Position numbers and translations under genes: made by a program
The notes under the pieces: model-generated
Database searches by the model: none
Seen by the model: the letters and a program-made list of their open reading frames with translations, nothing else
Told to the model about the DNA's origin: nothing
Source: Nitrososphaeria archaeon
GTDB lineage: Archaea > Thermoproteota > Nitrososphaeria > JACIWG01
Direction of reading: 5' to 3'
NCBI GenBank assembly: GCA_029776065.1
Contig: JARVJP010000006.1
Span: forward strand, 1-64,000
DNA length: 64,000 nucleotides
Shown: positions 50,687 to 59,064 of the stretch, piece after piece
Position numbering within the stretch: the first letter of the stretch is position 1
Layout of the letters: each line of letters starts with the position of its first letter

Positions 50687-51343
50687 TTATAGCTTCTTAT
50701 GACATAACCACCAATCGAAACACTCTAATTCTCCAGCTTTTGCTTTAGCAAGCCTTTCTTTAACGATTTTCACATCCTTTGGAGGCGGTATTATCGCATG
50801 GTCCCCTATGATCTCATTGTTTGGCCAATTTGCTGGCATAGCGACTCCATTTTTGTCAGATATTTGCATAGCTTCCACAACTCTTAAAATCTCATCCATA
50901 TTTCTACCTAGTTCTTGTGGGTAGTAGAGAATTATTCTTATACTTGCTTTATCGTCTACTACGAATACTGCTCTGACAGTATTCGTACCTTTTCCTGGAT
51001 GAATTAATCCTAATTTCTTTGCAACTTCCCCTGTGTCTGCAATAATTGGGAACTGTATTTCAACACCGAGTTTTTCCTTTATCCATTCCTCCCATTTTAT
51101 GTGCGAAAAGACTTGATCAACACTAAGCCCGATCAATTCACAGTTTAATGACTTGAATTTCTCATATCTATTTTGGAAAGCTACAAATTCTGTAGTGCAA
51201 ACTGGAGTGAAATCAGCAGGGTGACTAAATAGAACAAACCATTTACCTGTGAAAGCTTTAGGAAGCTCCATCATTCCATGTGTTGTTTGAACTTTCATTT
51301 CTGGGAAAATATCCCCTAAGAGGGGAATTCCGATTTCAGACAT
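50687..51343 (-). CDS. Peroxiredoxin (archaeal thioredoxin peroxidase, Prx6/ApTPx type)
   Basis: From the ATG at 51343 the protein is 218 residues. The peroxidatic cysteine is C49 in '[13 protein letters not shown]', with the catalytic Arg in '[22 protein letters not shown]'. Two C-terminal cysteines, C208 and C214 in '[12 protein letters not shown]', match the hexadecameric archaeal enzymes such as Aeropyrum thioredoxin peroxidase. It reduces peroxides at the expense of thioredoxin. A TTG four codons earlier (51355) is less likely. It is divergent from the Lrp regulator, and the intergenic region is only about 60 bases, so they may be co-controlled. Confidence 0.9.
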   Translation of the reverse strand: MSEIGIPLLGDIFPEMKVQTTHGMMELPKAFTGKWFVLFSHPADFTPVCTTEFVAFQNRYEKFKSLNCELIGLSVDQVFSHIKWEEWIKEKLGVEIQFPIIADTGEVAKKLGLIHPGKGTNTVRAVFVVDDKASIRIILYYPQELGRNMDEILRVVEAMQISDKNGVAMPANWPNNEIIGDHAIIPPPKDVKIVKERLAKAKAGELECFDWWLCHKKL

Positions 51344-51374
51344 TTTAATCGTCAAATTATATTTAATAGTAAAA

Positions 51375-51384
51375 GTTTATAAAT
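51375..51384 (+). promoter_or_regulatory. TATA box of the Lrp-type regulator
   Basis: GTTTATAAAT is centred 27 nt before the ATG at 51407, supporting a leaderless transcript. Confidence 0.5.
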
Positions 51385-51386
51385 TT

Positions 51387-51407
51387 TTAGTTCGAAACCC
51401 GAACTAA
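51387..51407 (+). promoter_or_regulatory. Palindromic operator overlapping the Lrp regulator start
   Basis: TTAGTTCG, five bases, CGAACTAA: a perfect 8-bp inverted repeat ending on the A of the start codon ATG. The position just downstream of the TATA box suggests autorepression, and it lies in the promoter region shared with the divergent peroxiredoxin gene. Confidence 0.55.
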
Positions 51408-51823
51408 TGGACGAGATTGATAGAATCATAATAGAGAATTTATTGACTAATGCGAGAACATCTAAGGCAATATTAGCAAGAAAACTGAATATTACTGAGG
51501 CAGCGATCAGAAAAAGGTTGAAGAAGCTTGAGAGTTCAGGTACCATTGTAGGTTATAAGGCGATTGTTGATTATCAAAAAGCGGAACTGGTCGCATCGAT
51601 AACTGGAGTAGACGCAGAACCTGAGAGGCTTTGGAAGGTGATCGAACATCTTAAGGCATTAGATGAAGTTAAAATGATATTCTTAACAAGTGGCGATCAC
51701 ATGATGTTGGTTGAGATCGTGGTTAAAAGCATGGACGAGCTGAAGGAGGTTCATGAGAAAATAGGAAGGTATGACGGCGTTATGAGAATATGCCCAGCTA
51801 TATTGATTAAAGGAAGTAAATAA
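51407..51823 (+). CDS. Lrp/AsnC-family transcriptional regulator
   Basis: The 138-residue full-length regulator opens with 'DEIDRIIIENLLTNARTSKAILARKLNITEAAIRKRLKKLESSGTIVGYKAIVD', the Lrp helix-turn-helix, then the RAM ligand-binding domain ('EPERLWKVIEHLKALDEVKMIFLTSGDHMMLVEIVVKSMDELKEVHEKI'). It would bind an amino acid and control its own gene and probably the divergent peroxiredoxin. It is leaderless with its operator over the start. Unlike the stand-alone domain protein at 7692, it retains the DNA-binding part. Confidence 0.9.
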   Translation: MDEIDRIIIENLLTNARTSKAILARKLNITEAAIRKRLKKLESSGTIVGYKAIVDYQKAELVASITGVDAEPERLWKVIEHLKALDEVKMIFLTSGDHMMLVEIVVKSMDELKEVHEKIGRYDGVMRICPAILIKGSK

Positions 51824-51906
51824 ATTTAAACCTATCCTTTGTAAACACTAAAACGTGTTAATTATCTGAAAAAAACTAAATAGTGACAGTTTGATAAGGT
51901 TCTAAA

Positions 51907-52878
51907 ATGGAGAAGACAATCTTAGAAACATCTAATCCGCGTATAAAACCAGAAGAAGTCGAAAGAGTAGAAATAATCAGCTTAATAGACAATTCGGTTG
52001 ACTTCCTGTCCTCAACTAAAAGGAAGGAGGTTGAAGGCGTTAAAAGGTGGGCTAAAAGATACATCAATTTACCATTTGCAGAGCATGGTTTCTCAATACT
52101 CGTGCGTATCTTTAACAAAGAGAAATCATCTTGTATACTTTTTGATGTAGGTAGTAGTCCAAAGGGTGTGGTGATAAACGCAAAAAGGATGGGAGTAGAC
52201 CTTGCTAAAATCGAGTGTGTTGTACTCTCGCATGGCCATTATGATCATTTCGGTGGTTTAAAAGCTATAGTAAAAGCGATCAACAAGGTTAACTTGCCAA
52301 TAATTGTGCATGAAGACATGTTTAAACCGCGGGGTATAGCTAACCCTGATGGAACCATAAGAAAATACCCTGCTTTCCCAGTAGAAGAAGACGTGAGACC
52401 AGCTAAATATGTTCAGACTAAGCAACCACACTTGATATCTGAAGGCATGGCGCTTGTTACAGGCGAAATTCCTAGAAAAACAGACTTCGAAAAAGGATAC
52501 TTTAGACACCGAATCTTCCATAACCATACTTGGCATCCCGACCCTTGGCTTTGGGATGACCGTGCACTAGTAATCAACTTAAAGCGAAAAGGTTTGGTGA
52601 TACTATCTGGATGTGCCCATGCCGGGATAATCAACACAATACTTTACGCACAGCAAATTACCGGTATCAATAAGATCTACGCCATATTAGGTGGTTTACA
52701 TTTAGCTGGAAAAGAAAATGAACAAAGAATCATTCAAACTGTGAAGACATTAAAATCTATAAATCCAGTTTTGATTGCGCCCTCACATTGTACCGGTTGG
52801 CAGGCAGCATCCACGTTGTCAAAGGCTTTACCTAGTGCGTTTATTTGGAATAGTGTGGGAAACTTGTATAGGCTATAA
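51907..52878 (+). CDS. Metallo-beta-lactamase-fold hydrolase
   Basis: The 323-residue protein contains the HxHxDH metal motif in 'VVLSHGHYDHFGGLKAIV', a further ligand in 'LVILSGCAHAGIINTI' and another in 'YAILGGLHLAGKENEQRI', with a final 'IAPSHCTGWQAA'. The 'SGCAHAG' form is the hallmark of the MBL subgroup often labelled beta-RFAP/7,8-dihydropterin-6-yl synthase. Some members are methanopterin-related phosphodiesterases, but the family name is not proof of function. The N-terminal 60 residues are non-catalytic. It starts with ATG and shares no operon with its neighbours. Confidence 0.82.
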   Translation: MEKTILETSNPRIKPEEVERVEIISLIDNSVDFLSSTKRKEVEGVKRWAKRYINLPFAEHGFSILVRIFNKEKSSCILFDVGSSPKGVVINAKRMGVDLAKIECVVLSHGHYDHFGGLKAIVKAINKVNLPIIVHEDMFKPRGIANPDGTIRKYPAFPVEEDVRPAKYVQTKQPHLISEGMALVTGEIPRKTDFEKGYFRHRIFHNHTWHPDPWLWDDRALVINLKRKGLVILSGCAHAGIINTILYAQQITGINKIYAILGGLHLAGKENEQRIIQTVKTLKSINPVLIAPSHCTGWQAASTLSKALPSAFIWNSVGNLYRL

Positions 52879-52969
52879 CTATAATTTTTACTTCTTACCA
52901 TTTAACGAGATTTCTTTCCACAATAGTTCTATGTTTTTTAATTCATCTTCGACTGAAACCTTACAACGT

Positions 52970-54436
52970 TTACCATTCTATAGGCTTTTTTCTAAGATAT
53001 ATCGTATTTGTGAAGAAAGATGCTAAGTTAACCCCATCGTAAGGCTCAATCGCGCTTCTAATGGACATGTCTCGGAGGGGAACAATGCGATATACACCAC
53101 TGGACGTTAAAATCTCTAATACATCTTCTACTTTATCTTCGGACAAGGCTAAACCTACTGTCTGGACCTTGTCGACACCGATATAAGCTTCGTTCATAGG
53201 TAACTCTTCAATAAGTTGATAAATTTGGTTATGATCTTCTATAACTATCATTTCGATGAATCTCTTCCTGTTGTAGATGTTAAATTCTGGAAATGACTTG
53301 ATAACATTTTCCAAAACACTTTTACCCTTGGATACGATCAAGGTCCACATGTTTTCAGTTTCATTCGATGCGTAAACAGTCGAACCACTTAGTCTTAAAA
53401 TTCTTCTAACGCTCTGCAAAGTGTATATTGAACCTTCACTTGTTGATGAGGGATATTCACTCCCTATCCTATTTAGAGCGGTTCCTATCTCTTCTGCGAA
53501 CTTGATCGCATCTTTCCAACATCCAATAAAGATAGCTCTTGTGGGTGAACTGCAAAGTTGTTGGTCATATAGCACCATATTCAACGCCAAATTCTCAGCC
53601 ACGTTTTCGTTAGCAGATTCTTCATCTATTATAGCTACGCCTGTTAATGGGCCGTTGATAAGTAATCTAGGGTGATTTGGGTTCTCTGAGACCAACTTAC
53701 TAACATATGTCCTAGCTGGTTCTCCGCCCCAAAAGTTTATAACCCCTATAGGTGCTTTTCCCAAAATGTACTTTAGGCTATTGCTATCATGCGTGAAGTA
53801 GCTTATTGCCAAGGCGTTCGTCATAAGCCTAGCCGTTTCAGATTCGTTGGAGGCTTCTTTGAATAGTTTACAGACTTCTACTATTCCTAAGTAGTTAGAT
53901 ATTGATGGTTTTAATATTGTGAAGTTACCAGTGGCCATTGAAAGCACTGTTGGTATTAAAGGCGGTATTAGCGAGTTTCCAGAACTTATGACGACTACAG
54001 GCCCAGCGGGTATGAATCTGTAGCTTTCTTGTCCTTCGACTTCGATAAACCTATGCAACCCTTCTATTTGTTTAGAGAAAGAGTATTCTAGGTTCTTCCT
54101 TATGTTCTCCTTGTTTAGTACGAAGGTTACGAAAGAGAATTCCAATTCTATAAGTTGGGTGCTATAGCCTGTTGATTTGGAGAGTAACATTTTTAGTTGG
54201 TTATACTCCCCATGGTCCAGTTTTTCAGCCCATAGCCTACCTATCTTTTCTAGAACTTCTAATCTATCTTGTATTGGTACTTTACAAAGTCTGATTTGCA
54301 GTTTTTTTGATTTTTCTAATATTTTAAGTAAGCTGTCTTCTCTTAGCTCGTTTATCACGAAACGCTCGTATTCCTTCTTATCAACTTCATATTCTTCGAT
54401 CGTGCAAAAAGGGTTCAAGCACGTTATTTCATCCAT
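52970..54436 (-). CDS. luxC: LuxC-type acyl-CoA reductase
   Basis: The 488-residue protein matches the acyl-CoA reductase (LuxC) family. Marks are 'RFIPAGPVVVISSGNSLIPPLIPTVLSMATGNFTILKPS', the NAD-binding region 'GKAPIGVINFWGGEPARTYVSKLV', and the catalytic cysteine C295 in 'NMVLYDQQLCSSPTRAIF'. It would reduce activated fatty acyl groups to aldehydes using NADPH. It follows the LuxE-type acyl-protein synthetase directly: the LuxE stop is adjacent to the LuxC ATG, with GGAGG at the end of luxE as ribosome-binding site. The pair forms the reductase of bacterial bioluminescence, here presumably for another aldehyde product. Confidence 0.83.
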   Translation of the reverse strand: MDEITCLNPFCTIEEYEVDKKEYERFVINELREDSLLKILEKSKKLQIRLCKVPIQDRLEVLEKIGRLWAEKLDHGEYNQLKMLLSKSTGYSTQLIELEFSFVTFVLNKENIRKNLEYSFSKQIEGLHRFIEVEGQESYRFIPAGPVVVISSGNSLIPPLIPTVLSMATGNFTILKPSISNYLGIVEVCKLFKEASNESETARLMTNALAISYFTHDSNSLKYILGKAPIGVINFWGGEPARTYVSKLVSENPNHPRLLINGPLTGVAIIDEESANENVAENLALNMVLYDQQLCSSPTRAIFIGCWKDAIKFAEEIGTALNRIGSEYPSSTSEGSIYTLQSVRRILRLSGSTVYASNETENMWTLIVSKGKSVLENVIKSFPEFNIYNRKRFIEMIVIEDHNQIYQLIEELPMNEAYIGVDKVQTVGLALSEDKVEDVLEILTSSGVYRIVPLRDMSIRSAIEPYDGVNLASFFTNTIYLRKKPIEW

Positions 54437-55708
54437 CTATTTCCTCCTCATAAGCTCCTCAAGCGTTCCGCCACATGCTCTTTGTAGATCCCACCCCTCT
54501 TCAAACTTTAATCTCCTAACGTAAATAAATTCTCTTCCATAGAAGTTTTCTGACCGATGCGAAGACATGATGTCACCAGGGTAAAAAACTTCAAGCCATG
54601 ATGTGACAAAGGGGTTGAATATGCCTACGACGCCTTCCTTACCATCCTCTTCCATCAATTCATATGTTTTAGGATTCAAGATGAAGACTTCTGAAAGAGG
54701 GTGCGGCACCTTATCCATAGCACCGAATCGATCTATTAGAGCGGTCAGAGTTTCGGTCATACCTAGAACGTCCATAAAAGGAACTGGGACTTCAACTCCT
54801 GATCGGTCTTTGGATTTGAAATATTTTCTTGAAAGTTCAACTATCTTATCATATGGAGGTAGGTCCGCGAACCCTTTTGTACCACCACCTGTCACGATAA
54901 CACCACCCTTGCCAAGGCCTACTGGTGGAGCGCCTGCTGCTATCTTATAGATGATTTTTTTGGTAATGTTCATTGTATCAAATTGTTTTGACATCATGTA
55001 TATGCCAGCTGGTGCAGTGAAAAAGAGTTTAGGTTCATCTTTACTTTTCAAAAACTTTAAGATGTTGTCTTTATTTGGTTCAAGTTTTTGCCAAGGCTTC
55101 CCGTCTTTTAATTCATCCTTTAAGCTCATCCCATAGATAAGTCGTATATTTTTTGATTCTAAAGCAAGATGGACAAATGCTACAAAGTTCAACCTAAATC
55201 TAAGTTCTGGCGCTGCCATGAAAAGCGCAATCCCTTTACCTGGTTCAAGATAGTCACCATAAACGTATTCAAAAAGGTCTGTGTTTGCTTTTATCATTAC
55301 TGCAAGATCTATAGGAGTCCTATAGATCTTAACAGGGTTCTTGTTGGTTGTACCACTTGACATGAAATATTCACCATTTTCATCCACATCTTTGATAACG
55401 AACTGCTTATGCCCATCACCTCTTAAGATGTCGGAGGGTATGGCTAGCTTCGCCAGATCTGATAACTCAGCGTTTTTAGGGTTGATGCTTAGCCTTTCGA
55501 AGAGCTGAGCGTAGTATTCGCTGTGGCTTGAGAAGTACTTTAAGGCATCTCTGAGCAAACCTTTCCTTAGTTCCCTTAGGTAGTATGGAGACTTGTTAAA
55601 CAAGCTCTTATCGTTTATGTGGTTCCAGATCTTCTCAACATAGGAATCATGTGTTAACTTGCTCTTTGACGCTAAATCGAATATTTCTGAGCTATTCATA
55701 GCTAGCAC
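54437..55708 (-). CDS. luxE: LuxE-type acyl-protein synthetase / acyl-activating enzyme
   Basis: This protein of about 423 residues belongs to the LuxE (acyl-protein synthetase) branch of adenylate-forming enzymes. The phosphate-binding loop is 'YFMSSGTTNKNPVKIYRT', and 'LFFTAPAGIYMMSKQF' and 'DVLGMTETLTALIDRFGAMDKV' are further nucleotide-binding elements. It would activate a fatty acid and hand the acyl to LuxC. GTG at 55708 or ATG at 55699 starts it. It ends one base before the LuxC ATG, so the genes are tightly coupled. Being longer than bacterial LuxE proteins, it may have an extra domain. Substrate chain length and role are unknown in archaea. Confidence 0.8.
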   Translation of the reverse strand: MLAMNSSEIFDLASKSKLTHDSYVEKIWNHINDKSLFNKSPYYLRELRKGLLRDALKYFSSHSEYYAQLFERLSINPKNAELSDLAKLAIPSDILRGDGHKQFVIKDVDENGEYFMSSGTTNKNPVKIYRTPIDLAVMIKANTDLFEYVYGDYLEPGKGIALFMAAPELRFRLNFVAFVHLALESKNIRLIYGMSLKDELKDGKPWQKLEPNKDNILKFLKSKDEPKLFFTAPAGIYMMSKQFDTMNITKKIIYKIAAGAPPVGLGKGGVIVTGGGTKGFADLPPYDKIVELSRKYFKSKDRSGVEVPVPFMDVLGMTETLTALIDRFGAMDKVPHPLSEVFILNPKTYELMEEDGKEGVVGIFNPFVTSWLEVFYPGDIMSSHRSENFYGREFIYVRRLKFEEGWDLQRACGGTLEELMRRK

Positions 55709-55823
55709 GTATAGACAGCCTACTAATCTGATATAAAGTTAATTTATTATCGCAAATCCTTACTTTATCACTTTTAGAAATACTTTTATTTTATGATGCA
55801 AGCAAAGAATTAGTGGGTATCGT

Positions 55824-56735
55824 TTGAGAATATTTAAACCATTAAAACATTATAGCACATATAGCGCATCTCATCCTCCCGCTTTCGAAGTTGCACTAGG
55901 AGAAAGGTTCTGCGTTGAAACGGCTGATGCTTATAGAGGGAAGATCCAAAAAGAAGAGGATATACCAACTTTAGATAGAATCCCATTTGAAAATGCGAAC
56001 CCTCAAAGTGGGCCAATATATATCAAAGGAGTAGAAAAAGGAGATACCTTAGTTGTTGAGATTCTAGATATAATCATAAAGGCTAAACAAGGAGCAACTA
56101 CTATGGTGCCAGATATGGGTGGTCTCACCAGAACCGATATAACTAGGTTGTTAAACGAACCTCTTCCTCCGAGGACAAAAATATGCCCTATCAATAACGG
56201 TCTAATCCATTTTTCTGACACAATTCAAATACCAGTTGAACCTATGATCGGAACAATTGGAGTAGCACCAGAGTTTGAAGCCATTTCCAGTCTCACCCCT
56301 GGTCCACATGGAGGTAATATGGATTGCCCTGATGTATGTGTTGGAAACAAAGTTATGCTTCCTGTATTTGTTAAAGGCGCATTTCTTTTCTTGGGTGATG
56401 TTCATGCTGTCCAAGGAGATGGTGAAATATCAGGTTCTGCAATCGAGGTACCAGCTGAGTGCATGTTAAAGGTTGATGTTGTCAAGAAGAGGATTAACTG
56501 GCCTCGAATAGAATCTAAGGATTACATCATGACGGTGGGGAGTGCTAGGCCTTTAGAAGACGCGCTTAGGATCGCTATGGTGGAACTCATCGAATGGTTA
56601 GTTGAAGAATACAAATTTGACAAGTTTGATGCATATCAACTTTGTAGCCAAGTTGCTAAAATCAGGGTTGCACAGATTGTTGACCCGCTCTACACTATGG
56701 TTGCAAAGTTTCCTAAGAAATATCTGAAAAAATAG
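55824..56735 (+). CDS. Acetamidase/formamidase family amidohydrolase
   Basis: The 303-residue protein is of the FmdA/AmdA family, which hydrolyses formamide or acetamide to ammonia and acid. Family stretches are 'YIKGVEKGDTLVVEILDI', 'MIGTIGVAPEFEAISSLTPGPHGGNMDCPDV', 'FLFLGDVHAVQGDGEISGSAIEVPAE' with the catalytic Glu and zinc ligands, and 'MTVGSARPLEDALRIAMVELIEWL'. It starts with TTG at 55824. The next gene is an oxalate/formate antiporter-like carrier 85 bases downstream, so the product could be formate, leaving the cell or entering as an anion. Either amide may be the true substrate. Confidence 0.9.
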   Translation: MRIFKPLKHYSTYSASHPPAFEVALGERFCVETADAYRGKIQKEEDIPTLDRIPFENANPQSGPIYIKGVEKGDTLVVEILDIIIKAKQGATTMVPDMGGLTRTDITRLLNEPLPPRTKICPINNGLIHFSDTIQIPVEPMIGTIGVAPEFEAISSLTPGPHGGNMDCPDVCVGNKVMLPVFVKGAFLFLGDVHAVQGDGEISGSAIEVPAECMLKVDVVKKRINWPRIESKDYIMTVGSARPLEDALRIAMVELIEWLVEEYKFDKFDAYQLCSQVAKIRVAQIVDPLYTMVAKFPKKYLKK

Positions 56736-56819
56736 AACGCGATAAAAATTAAAGCAACTAAAAGATTAAGAAGAGAAAACAGAAAACGATTATATAATAC
56801 AGACGTAGAGCTCTTTGCT

Positions 56820-58025
56820 ATGAGAGAAGGGAAAACGTTTAATCGATGGCTGATTGTTATTGCAGCAATCGTTATTCAGATGTGCCTCGGCGCTGTATAT
56901 GCCTTCAGTGTACTCGTTCCTCCTCTTGAGAGCGAGTTCGGGTGGCAGAGGATAGAGACATCGCCGGCCTTTACGATAGCTCTTTTGGTCTTCGCGCTTT
57001 CAATGATCCCTGCTGGCAGGCTTCAAGATAAGAAGGGGCCTAGGCTTATCGCTACCGCAGGTGGGATCTTGTTAGGGTTAGGTATGCTTCTCTCAAGTTT
57101 TACAAGCTCTCTCCCATGGCTTTATGTAAGCTACGGTATAGTTGGTGGACTTGGCCTCGGATTAGCATACGTTACACCGATAACAACTTGCGCTAAATGG
57201 TTCCCTGATAAAAAGGGGTTGATCACAGGTTTAGCAGTATTTGGATTCGGAGCAGGTTCGATCGTCTTCGCGCCATTATGGACCTTTCTTATAAACGCAA
57301 TCGAATGGAGGACCACGTTCTTATTGACAGGGATTCTTTTTACTGCATTAATTGTCCCGTCTGCACAAATATTGAGGAACCCACCTCAAGGGTATAAGCC
57401 AACCAACTGGAACCCGCCTGCAAGCAAGAAGAAGGTTGAAGATTATGAGCCCTTAATGATGGTTAAAACGATCCCCTTCTTTATGATTTGGGTTAGTTAC
57501 TGGTTTGGGACTACTGCAGGTTTGATGGTAATTGGGCATGCGAAGCAAGCGGCTATAGAGGTAGCTCTCTTAGACCCGATACAAGCATCATTAGTAGTTT
57601 CAATACTCGGCCTCTTTAACGCGTTTGGTAGAGTGCTATGGGGTTTCGCTGGCGACCGATTTGGCAGGGAGAAGGTTTTAACTTTACTATTTACATTATG
57701 CTCAATAGCGCTCTTTATGATGGCTTTAATACCTGGAGCTATATCATTTGTGATAGGGGTTATATTGGTTGGACTTTCCTTTGGAGGGTTCCTAGCATTA
57801 TACCCAGCAGTGACTTCAGATTATTATGGAACAAAGAACCTTGGTGTGAATTATGGAATCGTGTTTACTGCGTATGGGGCTGGTGCGGTACTTGGGCCGA
57901 TAATGGCAGCTTATTTTAAGACATTTTCTGGTACATACATTCCTTCATTTCTTGTTGCAGGTGGGCTAGCCCTTATAGGCGTGATTTTAGCGCTTCCTAT
58001 TAAGAAGTTTTCAAAGAAAGTCTAA
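56820..58025 (+). CDS. MFS carrier of the oxalate/formate antiporter type
   Basis: The 401-residue protein with 12 membrane helices begins 'NRWLIVIAAIVIQMCLGAVYAFSVLVPPLESEFGWQ', the standard opening of the OFA (oxalate:formate antiporter) family, followed by 'PAGRLQDKKGPRLIATAGGILLGLGMLLSS', 'FGRVLWGFAGDRFGREKVLTLLFT' and 'GGFLALYPAVTSDYYGTKNLGVNYGIVF'. Members exchange dicarboxylates and monocarboxylates. Following the amidase, it may export formate or take up an amide-related compound. The start is ATG in a promoter with 'TTATATAATAC' about 30 bases upstream. Confidence 0.85.
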   Translation: MREGKTFNRWLIVIAAIVIQMCLGAVYAFSVLVPPLESEFGWQRIETSPAFTIALLVFALSMIPAGRLQDKKGPRLIATAGGILLGLGMLLSSFTSSLPWLYVSYGIVGGLGLGLAYVTPITTCAKWFPDKKGLITGLAVFGFGAGSIVFAPLWTFLINAIEWRTTFLLTGILFTALIVPSAQILRNPPQGYKPTNWNPPASKKKVEDYEPLMMVKTIPFFMIWVSYWFGTTAGLMVIGHAKQAAIEVALLDPIQASLVVSILGLFNAFGRVLWGFAGDRFGREKVLTLLFTLCSIALFMMALIPGAISFVIGVILVGLSFGGFLALYPAVTSDYYGTKNLGVNYGIVFTAYGAGAVLGPIMAAYFKTFSGTYIPSFLVAGGLALIGVILALPIKKFSKKV

Positions 58026-58039
58026 TAGCCCAACATATA

Positions 58040-58084
58040 ATTTACCATAATCAAGATGTTCGATACATTAAGCTTATGGTAAAT
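58040..58084. repeat. 11-bp inverted repeat with 23-nt spacer between convergent genes
   Basis: ATTTACCATAA at 58040-58050 and its exact reverse complement TTATGGTAAAT at 58074-58084. It lies in the convergent gap after the OFA carrier and before the end of the glycosyltransferase gene. It could act at transcript ends or be an unrelated protein-binding site. Confidence 0.45.
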
Positions 58085-58188
58085 ATTGATCCGATTAGAT
58101 GACTTTAATTTCATAATAAATTTTTGATAAACCATAAGGGGTAACAGTTTTTTAGGCCGATTGTAAGTAACTAGAACGTTCTTCTTAT

Positions 58189-58965
58189 CTAATAACCGTT
58201 ACCCACTATCCTATGAATAATAATACTACCATATGTCCTATAATATTCCACAGCATCTTTTATCATATGATAGTCCATTAAATGCCAACACCCATCATAA
58301 ACGATCACAGTTTTGTAGCCCATCTGTTCCACGTAGTTTTTGATATACTTATCTTCAAATACTTGCAAATAGCTTGGGATCCTGATTCCTTCTAGAGCCT
58401 CCCTTCTTAATAACGTATCATGAGTACCTCCCCTAACTTTAAACGCTTTAAGTGAGTACTCCTTCGGGTTAAACCCTCTATATTTAAGAAATTTTGCAAA
58501 CCTTGTTCCTTCAACGTCGTCTAAGCCCCAAATCAAGCCAATATTCGGATCAACCATATATCTCTCAGCTTCTGTGAAGAAATTAGGTTTTAAAACGCAA
58601 TCATCATCCAAGAACATCAGCCACTTTTCTCTAAAGCAATTGAGAAAGTGGTCTATTACAGCTTGACGTGCTTTAGCGCGGTTCATACCCTCACCTTTTA
58701 AAGGAATAAAAGACTTGTTTCTTTTATGACAAAAGTCTGAAGTCACCTTTAGAGTGTCATCTTCACCACTGTCAACTATTATGACGCTATTATAAGGCAC
58801 CTGCAACGAGCCTATAAGAGCATTCAAATATGTAATACCTAAATTTTTATGTGAATTTTTTGTTATTATGCCAAGAACTATTTCAGCCAAGGATTGCACC
58901 TCAAAGTGACCTTTGGAAGAGCTAGAATAGAATTCTATTTTAGGAAAACTAGTGTTATAGGGCAA
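58189..58965 (-). CDS. Family 2 glycosyltransferase
   Basis: The 258-residue enzyme has a GT-A fold: 'EIVLGIITKNSHKNLGITYLNALIGSLQVPYNSVIIVDSGEDDTLKVTSDF' with the nucleotide-binding part, then the metal motif 'WLMFLDDDCVLKPNFF' (DDD), 'IGLIWGLDDVEGTRF', and 'KVRGGTHDTLLRREAL' and 'FEDKYIKNYVEQMG' near the acceptor site. It lacks membrane segments, so it is a soluble glycosyl transferase. Sugar donor and acceptor are not apparent. It lies downstream of the radical SAM gene on the same strand with about 100 bases between, perhaps in one transcript. Confidence 0.8.
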   Translation of the reverse strand: MPYNTSFPKIEFYSSSSKGHFEVQSLAEIVLGIITKNSHKNLGITYLNALIGSLQVPYNSVIIVDSGEDDTLKVTSDFCHKRNKSFIPLKGEGMNRAKARQAVIDHFLNCFREKWLMFLDDDCVLKPNFFTEAERYMVDPNIGLIWGLDDVEGTRFAKFLKYRGFNPKEYSLKAFKVRGGTHDTLLRREALEGIRIPSYLQVFEDKYIKNYVEQMGYKTVIVYDGCWHLMDYHMIKDAVEYYRTYGSIIIHRIVGNGY

Positions 58966-59064
58966 GCCTTTATTATATGAGACCTTAATCTATATGAATT
59001 TTTTCATAAACCCATATTTAAACTAGGGTCATCTAAACACATTTAAAGTTAGATTAGAGAACAA

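Noticed and set aside
51387-51407. Possible tRNA T-arm (TTCGAAACC region)
   Set aside because: No acceptor or anticodon stem can be formed around it; the bases form a palindrome at a promoter instead.
58040-58084. Fourth copy of the paired operator
   Set aside because: The half-sites contain TTTACC and GGTAAA but lack the 17-bp palindrome and the 57-bp spacing, and lie between convergent genes.
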